37,345 nucleotides of DNA from Micromonospora deserti (GCF_003236335.1 NZ_POUB01000033.1:1-37345); one strand, 5' to 3'; shown: positions 11,421 to 20,329, counted from the first letter of the stretch. Notes: generated by a model from the letters alone, not told the origin. A program made the numbers and translations.

Positions 11421-11434
11421 CCACTCCGCTCCAC
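11421..11434 (-). promoter_or_regulatory. MraZ-box-like pair in reverse orientation
   Basis: On the minus strand GTGGAG occurs twice with its GTGG cores exactly 10 bp apart (plus-strand CCAC at 11421-11424 and 11431-11434). This matches the spacing and core of the three boxes before mraZ but points towards murT. Two boxes may give weaker binding than three. Chance occurrence in GC-rich DNA is possible. Confidence 0.4.
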
Positions 11435-11490
11435 CCCGTCTGACGTGCTCTTTTAGCCGGCGATCGGGCGCGCCGCGCGGGCGTTTCTGG

Positions 11491-11518
11491 TTGCAGGTGG
11501 AGGGAAGTGGAGTAGAGT
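11491..11518 (+). promoter_or_regulatory. mraZ (dcw cluster) promoter
   Basis: TTGCAG (11491-11496) and TAGAGT (11513-11518) are separated by 16 bp and form a reasonable vegetative promoter. The predicted start lies near 11525, about 83 bases before the mraZ ATG. The MraZ-type boxes cover the spacer and the -10, as expected for autorepression. Confidence 0.65.
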
Positions 11519-11522
11519 GGGG
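11497..11522 (+). promoter_or_regulatory. MraZ operator: three GTGG(A/G)G direct repeats, 10-bp period
   Basis: The GTGG cores begin at 11497, 11507 and 11517, exactly one helical turn apart, giving GTGGAG, GTGGAG and GTGGGG. E. coli MraZ binds three TGGGN repeats separated by 5 bp, which has the same 10-bp period. Placement over the spacer and -10 of the mraZ promoter fits an autoregulatory operator. Confidence 0.75.
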
Positions 11523-11526
11523 CCCG

Positions 11527-11586
11527 ATGGTGAGGCCGGGAGGGCCCACCGGCCCGGGGGGTCAGCGGCGCCGCGAACGCCGTTAG
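11527..11586 (+). CDS. Possible leaderless upstream ORF before mraZ
   Basis: A 19-codon ORF (MVRPGGPTGPGGQRRRERR) starts with an ATG eight bases after the mraZ -10 element, so it could be read as a leaderless ORF at the mRNA 5' end. It ends in TAG 21 bases before the mraZ ATG. An inverted repeat GGCCGG / CCGGCC (11534-11539 and 11549-11554) lies inside it. Nothing in the peptide is recognisable. It may be fortuitous; the spacing to the promoter is the only strong argument. Confidence 0.35.
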   Translation: MVRPGGPTGPGGQRRRERR

Positions 11587-11607
11587 AAGGGCGAGGGGGT
11601 TGGGCCG

Positions 11608-12039
11608 ATGTTTCTCGGCACCCACACCCCGCGCCTGGACGACAAAGGCCGGTTGATCCTTCCGGCGAAGTTCCGGGATGAGCTGGCGGGGGGTGTCGTG
11701 ATCACCAAAGGGCAGGATCGCTGCCTCTACGTCTTCCCGACGCCGGAGTTCCAGCGGATCGCGGAGCAGTTGCGCGCGCAACCGATGACGCACAAGGCGG
11801 CCCGGGCCTACAGCCGGGTCTTCTTCGCCAGCGCGCACGACGAGGTTCCCGACAAGCAGGGCCGGGTGACCATCCCGGCGCACCTGCGGGCGTACGCCGG
11901 GCTTGACCGCGACCTGGTGGTGATCGGCGCGAGCACGCGGGTGGAGATCTGGGACAAGATCGCCTGGGAGACCTACCTCGCGGAGAGCGAAGACGACTTC
12001 GCCGACATCGAGGAGGGGGTGCTGCCCGGCGGTCTGTAG
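11608..12039 (+). CDS. mraZ: Transcriptional regulator MraZ
   Basis: MraZ is the conserved DNA-binding first gene of dcw clusters; in E. coli it represses its own operon. This 143-residue protein is the usual length and has two SpoVT/AbrB-like swapped-hairpin domains. Their paired signatures are [14 protein letters not shown] (10-23) and [15 protein letters not shown] (80-94). The ATG follows a G-rich ribosome site (GAGGGGG). Three candidate target repeats lie in its own promoter, and two in reverse orientation further upstream towards murT. It probably controls the plus-strand cluster at least as far as rsmH-ftsL-ftsI. Confidence 0.96.
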   Translation: MFLGTHTPRLDDKGRLILPAKFRDELAGGVVITKGQDRCLYVFPTPEFQRIAEQLRAQPMTHKAARAYSRVFFASAHDEVPDKQGRVTIPAHLRAYAGLDRDLVVIGASTRVEIWDKIAWETYLAESEDDFADIEEGVLPGGL

Positions 12040-12088
12040 GGCGTGACGGCGCCCGACGTACTGCGAGATCTCCAGCCGCTTTCGAGTT

Positions 12089-12114
12089 CCTGGCATCCCT
12101 TCCCCGGTGCCAGG
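12089..12114 (+). promoter_or_regulatory. Hairpin in the mraZ-rsmH gap
   Basis: CCTGGCA (12089-12095) and TGCCAGG (12108-12114) are perfect inverted repeats with a 12-nt loop. There is no U-tract. The mraZ-rsmH gap is 204 bp, long for this cluster, and a second small hairpin ACGACG / CGTCGT lies at 12178-12195. These may separate mraZ from downstream expression or mark mRNA processing. I see no clear promoter in the gap. Confidence 0.35.
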
Positions 12115-12243
12115 CGCACGATCCGATCGGGGGGCCGCGGCCTCCGGCGGGCGGGGAGCGGATGGGGATCTGGCGGTACGACGGCACGGCGTCGTCCGCG
12201 ACAGGCGCAAGACGGAGACCGGTTTCAACCAGTGGGGGTCGAC

Positions 12244-13359
12244 ATGGGGGAGCTACGCGGCACGCACGTGCCGGTGCTGCTCGAGCGGTGTCTCGAGCTG
12301 CTGGCTCCCGCGCTGGACCGGGGCGGTCGCACGGTCCATGTCGACGCGACGCTGGGCCTGGGCGGGCACGCCGAGGCGGTGCTGCAGGCGCATCCGGAGA
12401 CGGTGCTGGTCGGGCTCGACCGGGACACCGAGGCGCTCGCCCACGCGCGAGTCCGGCTGGCCCGGTTCGCCGACCGCGTCCACCTGGAGCACGCGGTCTA
12501 CGACGAGCTGCCGGAGGTGCTCGACCGGCTGGGCTATCCGGGCGTCGACGGGATCCTGTTCGACCTGGGGGTCTCGTCGTTGCAGCTCGACGCACCCGAC
12601 CGCGGGTTCGCCTACGCGCAGGACGCCCCGCTGGACATGCGGATGGACCAGACCCGGGGGGTGACCGCCGAGGAGGTGGTCAACACGTACGCCCACCCGG
12701 ACCTGGCCCGGGTGCTGCGGGTCTACGGCGAGGAGAAGTTCGCCGGCCGGATCGCCTCGGCGATCATCCGGGAGCGCGAGCGGGCCCGGATCACCTCCTC
12801 GGCGCGGCTGGCCGAGCTGGTCCGGGAGGCGATACCGGCACCAGCCCGGCGAACCGGTGGACATCCGGCAAAGAGAACGTTTCAGGCGTTGAGGATCGAG
12901 GTGAACCGGGAGCTGGCCGCGCTGGAGACGGCGCTGCCGGCCGCCCTCGACAGGCTCAACGTGGGCGGTCGCCTGGTGGTCCTGTCCTACCACTCGCTGG
13001 AGGACCGGCTCACCAAGGCGGCGCTCGCTGACCGGGTCCGCAGCAAGGGCCCGATCGACCTCCCGGTCGAACTGCCCGGGTCGGGTCCGACGTTCCGGCT
13101 GCTGAGCCGGGGCGCCGAACTGCCCGGGGAGGTAGAGGTCGCCGCGAACCCGCGGGCCGCCTCGGTGCGGCTGCGGGCCGCGGAGCGAATCGACCCGGAT
13201 GCCGAGCGACAGCGGCGGACCGACCGCGAACGGTACCGCCGCCGGGTCAAGGCGATGCACCAACCGGGGACGGGGTCGACGGGATCCGGCACGGGTCCCC
13301 GCTCGGCGCCGGGGGACGGGACAGGGACGGACGAAGAGGGGGAGGGACATGACTATTGA
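12244..13359 (+). CDS. rsmH: 16S rRNA (cytosine(1402)-N(4))-methyltransferase
   Basis: RsmH (formerly MraW) uses S-adenosylmethionine to methylate N4 of C1402 in 16S rRNA. The N-terminal [14 protein letters not shown] and the SAM-binding motif DATLGLGGH (34-42) are clear. The conserved [18 protein letters not shown] and LSYHSLEDR segments follow. At 371 residues it is longer than the usual 310-330 because of a disordered Ser/Gly/Thr-rich tail after about residue 325. The ATG is preferred; a GTG four codons earlier is in frame. Its end overlaps ftsL by 11 bp, so the two are translationally linked. Confidence 0.95.
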   Translation: MGELRGTHVPVLLERCLELLAPALDRGGRTVHVDATLGLGGHAEAVLQAHPETVLVGLDRDTEALAHARVRLARFADRVHLEHAVYDELPEVLDRLGYPGVDGILFDLGVSSLQLDAPDRGFAYAQDAPLDMRMDQTRGVTAEEVVNTYAHPDLARVLRVYGEEKFAGRIASAIIRERERARITSSARLAELVREAIPAPARRTGGHPAKRTFQALRIEVNRELAALETALPAALDRLNVGGRLVVLSYHSLEDRLTKAALADRVRSKGPIDLPVELPGSGPTFRLLSRGAELPGEVEVAANPRAASVRLRAAERIDPDAERQRRTDRERYRRRVKAMHQPGTGSTGSGTGPRSAPGDGTGTDEEGEGHDY

Positions 13360-13954
13360 CAAGCGCGACCGCCGGGACGTCACCGGCGGCGGGCAGCGCG
13401 CACCGCGGTCGGGGGGCCGGACCGCGGCGGAGCGGGCCACGCGCGCCGGTGCCGGGACGCCGCGGGCGGGCCGGAGCGATCGACTGGAAGATACTCGCGC
13501 CCGGGGGGCGCGCGAGTATCTGACCCAGGGCAGCGCCGCGCTGCGGCCGGCCGAGCGGTCCACCGCGGGCACGGCGCGGACGCCGCGGCTACGGGTGGCG
13601 CCGCCGCCGCCGGTGAAGGTGCCGCGGGCGCCGTTCGCGGCACTGATCGTGGTGCTGGTGGTCGGTGGGGTGCTCGGCATCCTGACGGTTAACACGAAGA
13701 TCAACGAGAACGCCTTCCGGCTGGAGAAGCTGCACCAGCAGCAGGCCAAGCTCGACCTGGAGCAGCAGCAGCTGAACAAGCAGATCGCCGACGCGGCGGC
13801 CCCGGGCAACCTGGCCGCCGAGGCCCGCAAGCTGGGCCTGGTCGAGTCGGGCGAGCCGGCCTACATCCGGCTGCCGGACGGCAAGATGATCGGCGTGCCG
13901 CAGCCCGCCAGCGGGCAGCCGTCGGTCACCAGCCAGCAGGGCTCGGGGGGATGA
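13349..13954 (+). CDS. ftsL: FtsL-like cell division protein
   Basis: This 201-residue bitopic protein has the size and topology of actinobacterial FtsL. It has a long basic disordered cytoplasmic tail (1-94), one membrane helix (about 95-113) and an extracytoplasmic heptad-rich coiled coil (about 116-150: [25 protein letters not shown]). FtsL works with FtsQ and DivIC-type partners to activate FtsW-FtsI at the septum. The ATG is preceded by GGGGGAGGG and overlaps rsmH. The sequence is poorly conserved, as usual for FtsL, so the assignment rests on topology and position before ftsI. Codons 47-58 contain a perfect 12-bp inverted repeat. Confidence 0.82.
   Translation: MTIDKRDRRDVTGGGQRAPRSGGRTAAERATRAGAGTPRAGRSDRLEDTRARGAREYLTQGSAALRPAERSTAGTARTPRLRVAPPPPVKVPRAPFAALIVVLVVGGVLGILTVNTKINENAFRLEKLHQQQAKLDLEQQQLNKQIADAAAPGNLAAEARKLGLVESGEPAYIRLPDGKMIGVPQPASGQPSVTSQQGSGG
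13489..13521. repeat. Perfect 12-bp inverted repeat inside ftsL
   Basis: AGATACTCGCGC (13489-13500) and GCGCGAGTATCT (13510-13521) are exact inverted repeats with a 9-nt G-rich loop. They lie in the part of ftsL that encodes the disordered basic tail. The GATACT/AGTATC halves are less GC-rich than their surroundings. It could be an operator, an intragenic mRNA hairpin or a cruciform; nothing identifies which. Confidence 0.6.
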
Positions 13955-13958
13955 CGAC

Positions 13959-16184
13959 GTGCCGCCGAGATCGGAGGAACCGCGCCGGGACGCCACGGGC
14001 TCCCGGCGCGGCTCGTCCCGCGCCGCCGGCCGGGGCGCCGACCCGCGCTCCGGCGAGCCGGGCGTCGGCGGCATCTCCGACGCCCGCGCGTACACCCCGC
14101 GGGGCCGCACCATCCGCGAGGAGCGGTCCGACGCCGGCCGGCCCGGGCGCGACGAGCGCCCGGCCCGCGCCGAGCAGCGCCGGACCCCGCGCAGCACGCG
14201 CTCCGGCGATCCGTTCCGCCCGGCGTTGCAGGTGCTCGACGGCGGGCGCGCCGCGGCCACCCGCACCGGTCGCCGGGACGCGCCGGCCGGGCGGACCGGC
14301 GTGGTGCGGACCGTCACGCCCCGTGCCGCGCGCGGCTCGCCCGACGGGGAGCCACCGCTGCCGCGCCGCCGGCCCGCCCCGCGCCCCACGCGCCGGCCGG
14401 ACCGCCCCGCGGCCCGGCGGCCGTCGCGCAAGCCGCCGCGCCCCCCGAAGCTGGCCGACCCGCGTCGCCGGCTGCGGCTGGGCACCGTGCTCACCCTGGC
14501 GCTCTTCGCCACCATCGGCATCCGGCTGGTCATGCTCCAGGCCGTGGACACCCCGGCGTACGCCGGGGGCGGGGTGCAGGACCGGCTGACCCGGGTTGAC
14601 CTGCCCGCCCCCCGGGGCGCGATCACCGACCGCTGGGGCGACCCGCTGGCGCACAGCGTCGAGGCCCGGTACGTCTTCGCCGACCCGACCCTGATCGAGG
14701 ACGCCACCGCCACCGCCCGGGCGCTCTCCCCGCTGCTCGGCATCCCCTCCTCGACGCTGGCGGAGAAGATGCGGCCGCGCACCCTGCCGGGGAGCACCAC
14801 CCAGTCCCGGTTCGAGTACCTCGCCCGCGGCGTGGAGATCGCCACCGCCACGAAGGTGCAGGCGCTGGAGCTGCCCGGCATCGGGGTGCACCGCGACGAG
14901 CGGCGCGAGGTGCCCGGCGGCGACCTGGCCGCCAACCTGATCGGCTTCACCAGTCAGGACATGCTCGGGCTGGAGGGCCTGGAGGCCCGCTACGACAAGC
15001 TGCTGCGCGGCCAGGACGGCAGCCGGGTCTACGAGGCCGGTCTCGGTGACCTGAACGCCCCAATCCCCGGCGGCTACAGCCGCACCACGCAGCCCAAGCC
15101 GGGCAGCTCCCTGCGCCTGACCATCGACCGCGACCTGCAGTTCATGGTGCAGCGGATGCTCAGCGACGCGATGGCGCAGAGCAAGGGGAGCACCGGCGCG
15201 GCCGTGGTCATCGAGGTGGGCAGCGGCGAGGTGCTGGCCCAGGCCAGCCATCCCACCTACAACGCGGCCAAGCCGCTGCCGAGCCAGCCGACCGACCGGG
15301 AGGACGCGGCCACCAGCTTCGTGGTCGACCCCGGTTCGGTGCACAAGGCGATCACCTTCGGCGCGGCGTTGCAGGAGGGTGTGATCACCCCGGACACCAC
15401 GCTGCCGATCGCGAACGCGGTCCGCAGGGGCGACACCTGGTTCGCCGACACCCACCCGGCCAACGGTCGGCGGATGAGCCTGGCCGGGATGATGGCGTAC
15501 TCGTCGAACGTCGGCACCATCGAGATCGCCCACCGGCTCGGCCGGGAGCGGCTCATCGACTACCAGCGGCGCTTCGGCCTCGGCGAGGCGACCGGGGTCG
15601 GCATACCCGGGGAGGCCGACGGCCGGCTGCTACCGGCCGACGAGTGGAGCGGGTCGTCGTACGGGTCGGTGCCAATCGGGCACAGCGTCGACGCCACGCC
15701 GCTGCAGATGGCCGCCGCGTACGCCACGATCGCCAACAACGGCACCTACGTCCAGCCACACCTGATCAAGGAGGTGATCGGCCCGGACGGGAAGGGTAAG
15801 CCCGCCCCGGCGCCGGTCACCCGGTCGGTGCTGAGCCCGGAGAACGCCGCCGCCCTGCGCACCATCCTGGAGGCGGTGACCACGGTCGACGGCGCCACCG
15901 GCACGGCGGCGGCCGTCCCCGGCTACCGGGTGGCCGGCAAGACCGGCACCGGCTGGCGGCTGGTCGACGGGCGCAAGCAGCCCGGCGAGGTGGCCTCGTT
16001 CATCGGGATGGCCCCGGCGGAGAACCCCCGGTACGTGATCGCGGTCTTCGCGCACACCCCGAGCGGCGGGGGCGGCGACATCGCGGCCCCGGCGTTCCGC
16101 GACATGATGCAGTTCACGCTGCGTCATTACCGCGTGCCGCCGTCGGGGGGCGCGCCGCCGAAGTTCCTGGTCTATCCGCGCTAG
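13959..16184 (+). CDS. ftsI: Penicillin-binding protein, class B (FtsI/PBP3)
   Basis: FtsI is the septal D,D-transpeptidase that crosslinks peptidoglycan made by FtsW. This 741-residue protein starts with about 170 basic, disordered cytoplasmic residues. A membrane anchor (about 171-190), the class B dimerisation domain and the transpeptidase domain follow. Active-site motifs are SVHK (S460, K463), SSN (515-517) and KTGTG (661-665). No PASTA domains follow the KTG motif. The GTG start lies four bases after the ftsL stop, with a G-run at usable spacing; an ATG eight bases earlier is out of frame. It acts in the septal complex with FtsW, encoded further along the cluster. Confidence 0.95.
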   Translation: MPPRSEEPRRDATGSRRGSSRAAGRGADPRSGEPGVGGISDARAYTPRGRTIREERSDAGRPGRDERPARAEQRRTPRSTRSGDPFRPALQVLDGGRAAATRTGRRDAPAGRTGVVRTVTPRAARGSPDGEPPLPRRRPAPRPTRRPDRPAARRPSRKPPRPPKLADPRRRLRLGTVLTLALFATIGIRLVMLQAVDTPAYAGGGVQDRLTRVDLPAPRGAITDRWGDPLAHSVEARYVFADPTLIEDATATARALSPLLGIPSSTLAEKMRPRTLPGSTTQSRFEYLARGVEIATATKVQALELPGIGVHRDERREVPGGDLAANLIGFTSQDMLGLEGLEARYDKLLRGQDGSRVYEAGLGDLNAPIPGGYSRTTQPKPGSSLRLTIDRDLQFMVQRMLSDAMAQSKGSTGAAVVIEVGSGEVLAQASHPTYNAAKPLPSQPTDREDAATSFVVDPGSVHKAITFGAALQEGVITPDTTLPIANAVRRGDTWFADTHPANGRRMSLAGMMAYSSNVGTIEIAHRLGRERLIDYQRRFGLGEATGVGIPGEADGRLLPADEWSGSSYGSVPIGHSVDATPLQMAAAYATIANNGTYVQPHLIKEVIGPDGKGKPAPAPVTRSVLSPENAAALRTILEAVTTVDGATGTAAAVPGYRVAGKTGTGWRLVDGRKQPGEVASFIGMAPAENPRYVIAVFAHTPSGGGGDIAAPAFRDMMQFTLRHYRVPPSGGAPPKFLVYPR

Positions 16185-16261
16185 GCGGTCACGGCGCGAC
16201 ATCATCGGTGAGTGCGGACGAACCACCGGGGCGGCTGTGCGGCCGGAACCGGACGACCGGG

Positions 16262-16275
16262 TAGGGTCTGACGCC
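16262..16275 (+). promoter_or_regulatory. Internal leaderless promoter candidate before murE
   Basis: TAGGGT (16262-16267) is followed by eight bases and the murE GTG, which has no ribosome site. This suggests a leaderless transcript beginning at murE, in the 91-bp gap after ftsI. The -35 region is not convincing. Confidence 0.4.
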
Positions 16276-17799
16276 GTGCCCGGCAATCCTCGTCCCCGTA
16301 CCGTGAGCGGAGTCCGGCTCGGCGACCTCGCCGCCCGGCTCGCCGTCGCACCCCCGGCCGGCGCCGCCGACCCGCTGGTGACCGGGGTGACCCACGCCAG
16401 CCAGGAGGTCCGCCCCGGCGACCTGTACGCGGCCCTGCCCGGCGCCCGCCGGCACGGCGCGGAGTTCGCCGCCGCCGCGGCGGCGGCCGGCGCGGTGGCC
16501 GTGCTGACCGACCCGGCGGGCGTCCCGGCGGTGACCGGGGCGGGCCTGCCCGCCCTGGTGGTGCCCGACCCGCGTGCGGTGCTCGGCGCCCTGGCCGCGG
16601 CCGTCTACGGCGACCCCACCGAGGAGCTGACGGTGATCGGGGTGACCGGCACCGCCGGCAAGACCTCCACCGCCTATCTGGTCGAGTCCGGGCTGCGCGC
16701 CGCCGGCCACACCACCGGCCTGATCGGCACCGTGGAGACCCGCCTCGGCGACCTGGTGATCGACAGCGTGCGCACCACGCCCGAGGCCACCGACCTGCAC
16801 GCCATGCTGGCCGCGGCCCGGGAGCGCGGGGTGACCGCGGTGGTGATGGAGGTGTCCAGCCACGCGCTGGCGATGGGCCGGGTCGGTGGGGTGCGGTTCA
16901 CCGTCGGCGGCTACACCAACTTCGGCTCCGACCACCTGGACTTCCACGCCGACGCCGCCGACTACTTCGCCGCGAAGGCGCAGCTGTTCGACGGCCGCTG
17001 CGCGGTGGAGGTGCTCAACCACGACGACCCGGCGCTGCGCCCGCTGTACAAGCCGGCCACGGTGACCTACTCGGCGGCCGGTGACCCCACCGCCACCTGG
17101 TGGGCCGACGAGGTCGGCGGTGAGGGGTACGCGCAGCGGTTCACCGCGCACGGCCCGGACGGGCTGGTCCTCCCCGCCGGGGTGGCGCTGCCCGGCCGGC
17201 ACAACGTGGCCAACGCGCTGCTGGCCATCGCCGCGCTGGTCGCCGCCGGGGTGGACCCGAAGACCGCCGCAGCCGGGGTGGCCGCCTGCGGTGGGGTCCC
17301 GGGCCGGCTGGAGCTGGTCGACGCCCCCGGCCCGGTGCGCGGGGTGGCCGACTACGCCCACAAGCCGGACGCGGTGGTGGCCGCGCTGGCCGCCCTGCGG
17401 GAGTTCAGCGGCGGCCGGCTGATCTGCGTGATCGGCGCCGGCGGTGACCGGGACCGGGCCAAGCGGCCGGTGATGGGCGCCGCCGCGGCGGAGGGAGCCG
17501 ACGTGGTGCTGGTGACCGACGACAACCCGCGTACCGAGGACCCGGCGGAGATCCGCGCCGAGGTGCTCGCCGGCGCGTACCGGGCCGGCGCGGCGGCACG
17601 GATCGTGGAGGTCGCCGGCCGGCGGGCGGCGATCGACGAGGCGGTCCGGCTGGCCGAGCCGGGTGACGTGGTCGCGGTGCTCGGCAAGGGCCACGAACGA
17701 GGGCAGGAGGTCGCCGGCGAGGTGTACCCGTTCGACGACCGCACCGAGCTGGCCGCCGCGCTGCGCGCCCGCTTCGGGGACGGGGCGGGTCAGCGGTGA
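16276..17799 (+). CDS. murE: UDP-MurNAc-tripeptide synthetase
   Basis: MurE is the ATP-dependent ligase that adds the third peptide residue to UDP-MurNAc-L-Ala-D-Glu. The 507-residue protein shows the P-loop GTAGKTS (125-131) and TTPEATDLH. The DNPR motif (416-419) is the marker for meso-diaminopimelate rather than L-lysine specificity. The GTG at 16276 was chosen over a GTG 13 codons earlier because it lies at leaderless distance from a -10 element. The stop overlaps the murF start (GTGA), showing coupled translation. Meso-DAP fits an actinomycete cell wall. Confidence 0.95.
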   Translation: MPGNPRPRTVSGVRLGDLAARLAVAPPAGAADPLVTGVTHASQEVRPGDLYAALPGARRHGAEFAAAAAAAGAVAVLTDPAGVPAVTGAGLPALVVPDPRAVLGALAAAVYGDPTEELTVIGVTGTAGKTSTAYLVESGLRAAGHTTGLIGTVETRLGDLVIDSVRTTPEATDLHAMLAAARERGVTAVVMEVSSHALAMGRVGGVRFTVGGYTNFGSDHLDFHADAADYFAAKAQLFDGRCAVEVLNHDDPALRPLYKPATVTYSAAGDPTATWWADEVGGEGYAQRFTAHGPDGLVLPAGVALPGRHNVANALLAIAALVAAGVDPKTAAAGVAACGGVPGRLELVDAPGPVRGVADYAHKPDAVVAALAALREFSGGRLICVIGAGGDRDRAKRPVMGAAAAEGADVVLVTDDNPRTEDPAEIRAEVLAGAYRAGAAARIVEVAGRRAAIDEAVRLAEPGDVVAVLGKGHERGQEVAGEVYPFDDRTELAAALRARFGDGAGQR

Positions 17800-19193
17800 T
17801 CGCGCTGAGCCTGGCCGAGGTCGCCTCGGCGGTCGACGGACGGCTGGTCGCCGCCGACCCGCGGGTCCGGGTCACCGGCCCGGTTGAGTTCGACTCCCGC
17901 AAGGTGGGCCCGGGCGCGCTCTTCGTCGCCTTTCCCGGCGAGCGGGTCGACGGGCACGACTTCGCCGCGGCGGCGGTCGAGGCCGGCGCGGTGGCGGTGC
18001 TCGGCACCCGGGAGGTGCCCGGGGTGCCGCTGGTGCTGGTCGACGACGCGCTGACCGCGATGGGCCGGCTGGCCCGGGCGGTGGTCGACCGGCTGCCCGG
18101 CCTCACCGTGATCGGGCTGACCGGCTCCTCCGGCAAGACCACCACGAAGGACCTGATCGCCCAGCTCGCCGCGCGGCTCGGCCCGACGGTGGCGCCACCC
18201 GGTTCGTTCAACAACGAGCTGGGGCATCCGTACACCGCGTTGCAGGCCGGGCCCGATACCCGCTACCTGGTGATGGAGAAGGGCGCCCGCGGGGTGGGGC
18301 ACGTGCGCTACCTGTGCGACGTGGTGCCGCCGCGGATCTCCGTGGTGCTCAACGTCGGGGTGGCGCACATCGGCGAGTTCGGTTCCCGGGAGACCATCGC
18401 GCTGGCCAAGGGGGAGTTGGTCGAGGCGTTGCCCGCCGACGGCCTGGCCGTGCTCAACGCCGACGACCCGCTGGTCGACGCGATGGCCGCCCGCACCCGG
18501 GCCCGGGTGGTCCGCTACGGCGAGGCGGCGCACGCCGACCTCCGCGCCGTCGAGGTGACCATGGATGACCGGGGGCGGGCGGCGTTCACCCTGGTCACCC
18601 CGGAGGGGACGGCGCCGGTCCGGCTCGGGCTGACCGGGCGGCACCAGGTCTCGAACTGCCTGGCCGCCGCGGCCGTCGCCCGCGAGCTGGGTATGCCGCT
18701 GACCGAGCTGGCCGTCGCGCTGGGCGAGCTCGGGCTGGTCTCGACCCGCCGGATGGACGTCTTCGAGCGGACCGACGGCGTGACGGTGATCGACGACTCG
18801 TACAACGCCAACCCCGCCTCGATGGCGGTCGCGCTGCGGGCGCTGGCCGGGATCGGGCGGGACCGGCGTACCGTCGCGGTGCTCGGCTACATGGCCGAGC
18901 TCGGCCCGTTCGAGCGGGACGGCCACGCCGAGGTCGGCCGGCTCGCGGCCGACCTGGGCGTCGACCGGCTGCTCGTGGTGGGTGAGCCGGCGGCGCCGAT
19001 CCACGAAGGCGCGACATCGGTAAGTGACTGGGGAGGAGAGTCGGTGCTGCTCACCGATCAGGCGGCGGCCGTCGAGGTGCTGCGGAGGGAACTACGGCCG
19101 GGCGACGTCGTCCTGGTGAAGGGCTCCCGGTACCGCACCTGGGAGGTGGCCGACGCGCTGCGCGCCGAGGCCAGTAAGGGGACGGCCGGATGA
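17796..19193 (+). CDS. murF: UDP-MurNAc-tripeptide:D-Ala-D-Ala ligase
   Basis: MurF completes the cytoplasmic pentapeptide by adding D-Ala-D-Ala. The protein has 465 residues. The P-loop GSSGKTTT (110-117) is followed by the family sequence [13 protein letters not shown], then the central domain [21 protein letters not shown] stretch and the C-terminal domain beginning near [13 protein letters not shown]. The GTG start overlaps the murE stop, and the stop overlaps the mraY start (ATGA), so murE-murF-mraY are translationally chained. Confidence 0.95.
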   Translation: MIALSLAEVASAVDGRLVAADPRVRVTGPVEFDSRKVGPGALFVAFPGERVDGHDFAAAAVEAGAVAVLGTREVPGVPLVLVDDALTAMGRLARAVVDRLPGLTVIGLTGSSGKTTTKDLIAQLAARLGPTVAPPGSFNNELGHPYTALQAGPDTRYLVMEKGARGVGHVRYLCDVVPPRISVVLNVGVAHIGEFGSRETIALAKGELVEALPADGLAVLNADDPLVDAMAARTRARVVRYGEAAHADLRAVEVTMDDRGRAAFTLVTPEGTAPVRLGLTGRHQVSNCLAAAAVARELGMPLTELAVALGELGLVSTRRMDVFERTDGVTVIDDSYNANPASMAVALRALAGIGRDRRTVAVLGYMAELGPFERDGHAEVGRLAADLGVDRLLVVGEPAAPIHEGATSVSDWGGESVLLTDQAAAVEVLRRELRPGDVVLVKGSRYRTWEVADALRAEASKGTAG

Positions 19194-20323
19194 GGGCGGT
19201 GATCGTCGCCGTCGGGGTGGCCTTCCTCATCTCGCTCTTCTGCACCCCGATCGCGATCAAGGTGTTCACCCGGCTCAAGGCCGGCCAGCCGATCCGGGCC
19301 GAGGGCCCGGCGATGCACCAGGGCAAGAAGGGCACTCCGACGATGGGCGGGGTGGTGTTCATCCTCGCCACGGTCATCGCGTACGTCGCCGGGCACCTCG
19401 CGCTGACCACCCTGCCGGACGCGCAGATCGCCCAGGTCGAGCCGACCATCACCGCGCTGGTGCTGCTCGGGCTGATGGTCTTCTCCGGCGCGGTCGGGTT
19501 CATCGACGACTTCCTCAAGGTGCGCAAGCGGCACAGCGGCGGGCTGAACAAGCGCGGCAAGCTGCTCGGTCAGATCCTGGTCGGCGCGGTCTTCGGGGTC
19601 GTGGCGCTGTACTTCCCGAGCACCATGACCGACGCGACGGGCGCGGTGACCAACACCGAGACGGTGGGCAGCACCACACTGAGCTTCATCCGGGACATCC
19701 CGGCGCTGGACGTCACCAAGGTCGGCGCGGTGATCATCTTCATCTTCGTGGTGATGGCGGCGACCAACGGCGTGAACCTCACCGACGGCCTCGACGGCCT
19801 GGCCACCGGCGCCTCGGTGATGGTCCTCGCCGCGTACGCGCTGATCGCGTTCTGGCAGTACCGGCACTGGTGCGCCGACCCCAGTTACACCGCCAACCCG
19901 GCGAACTACTGCTACACCGTCCGGGACCCGCTGGAGATCGCTCTGATCGCCGGCGCGGCGGCCGGTGCCTGCGTCGGCTTCCTGTGGTGGAACACCTCAC
20001 CGGCGCGGATCTTCATGGGCGACACCGGCGCGCTCGGTCTCGGTGGGCTGATCGCCGGCATGGCGATGTCCACCCGGACGATCCTGCTGCTGCCGATCAT
20101 CGGCGGCCTCTTCGTGATCATCACGATGTCGGTGGTCATCCAGATCATCTCGTTCCGGACCACCGGTAAGCGGGTGTTCCGGATGTCGCCGCTGCAACAC
20201 CACTTCGAGCTCGCCGGCTGGAGCGAGGTCAACATCGTGGTCCGGTTCTGGATCATCGCCGGCATCGGCGTGGCCATCGCCCTGGGCCTGTTCTACAGCG
20301 AGTTCCTGGCCAACATGACCTGA
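19190..20323 (+). CDS. mraY: Phospho-MurNAc-pentapeptide transferase
   Basis: MraY moves phospho-MurNAc-pentapeptide from UDP onto undecaprenyl phosphate, forming lipid I in the membrane. This 377-residue polytopic protein carries all main signatures: PTMGG (50-54), DDFLK (106-110) with the catalytic Asp pair, NLTDGLDGL (196-204), GDTG (277-280) and the HHFE histidines near 337-340. A loop around 143-170 and one at about 225-247 are extended, as seen in actinobacteria. The start overlaps murF. It is followed by a hairpin-rich gap instead of murD. Confidence 0.96.
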   Translation: MRAVIVAVGVAFLISLFCTPIAIKVFTRLKAGQPIRAEGPAMHQGKKGTPTMGGVVFILATVIAYVAGHLALTTLPDAQIAQVEPTITALVLLGLMVFSGAVGFIDDFLKVRKRHSGGLNKRGKLLGQILVGAVFGVVALYFPSTMTDATGAVTNTETVGSTTLSFIRDIPALDVTKVGAVIIFIFVVMAATNGVNLTDGLDGLATGASVMVLAAYALIAFWQYRHWCADPSYTANPANYCYTVRDPLEIALIAGAAAGACVGFLWWNTSPARIFMGDTGALGLGGLIAGMAMSTRTILLLPIIGGLFVIITMSVVIQIISFRTTGKRVFRMSPLQHHFELAGWSEVNIVVRFWIIAGIGVAIALGLFYSEFLANMT

Positions 20324-20329
20324 GCCGGG

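Noticed and set aside
12043..12243. An N-terminal extension of RsmH through the mraZ-rsmH gap
   Set aside because: The frame is open but its translation is unlike RsmH; the family begins near the ATG at 12244.
12253..15533. Large antisense frames across rsmH, ftsL and ftsI
   Set aside because: Composition is typical of shadows, and the plus-strand genes have complete catalytic motifs.
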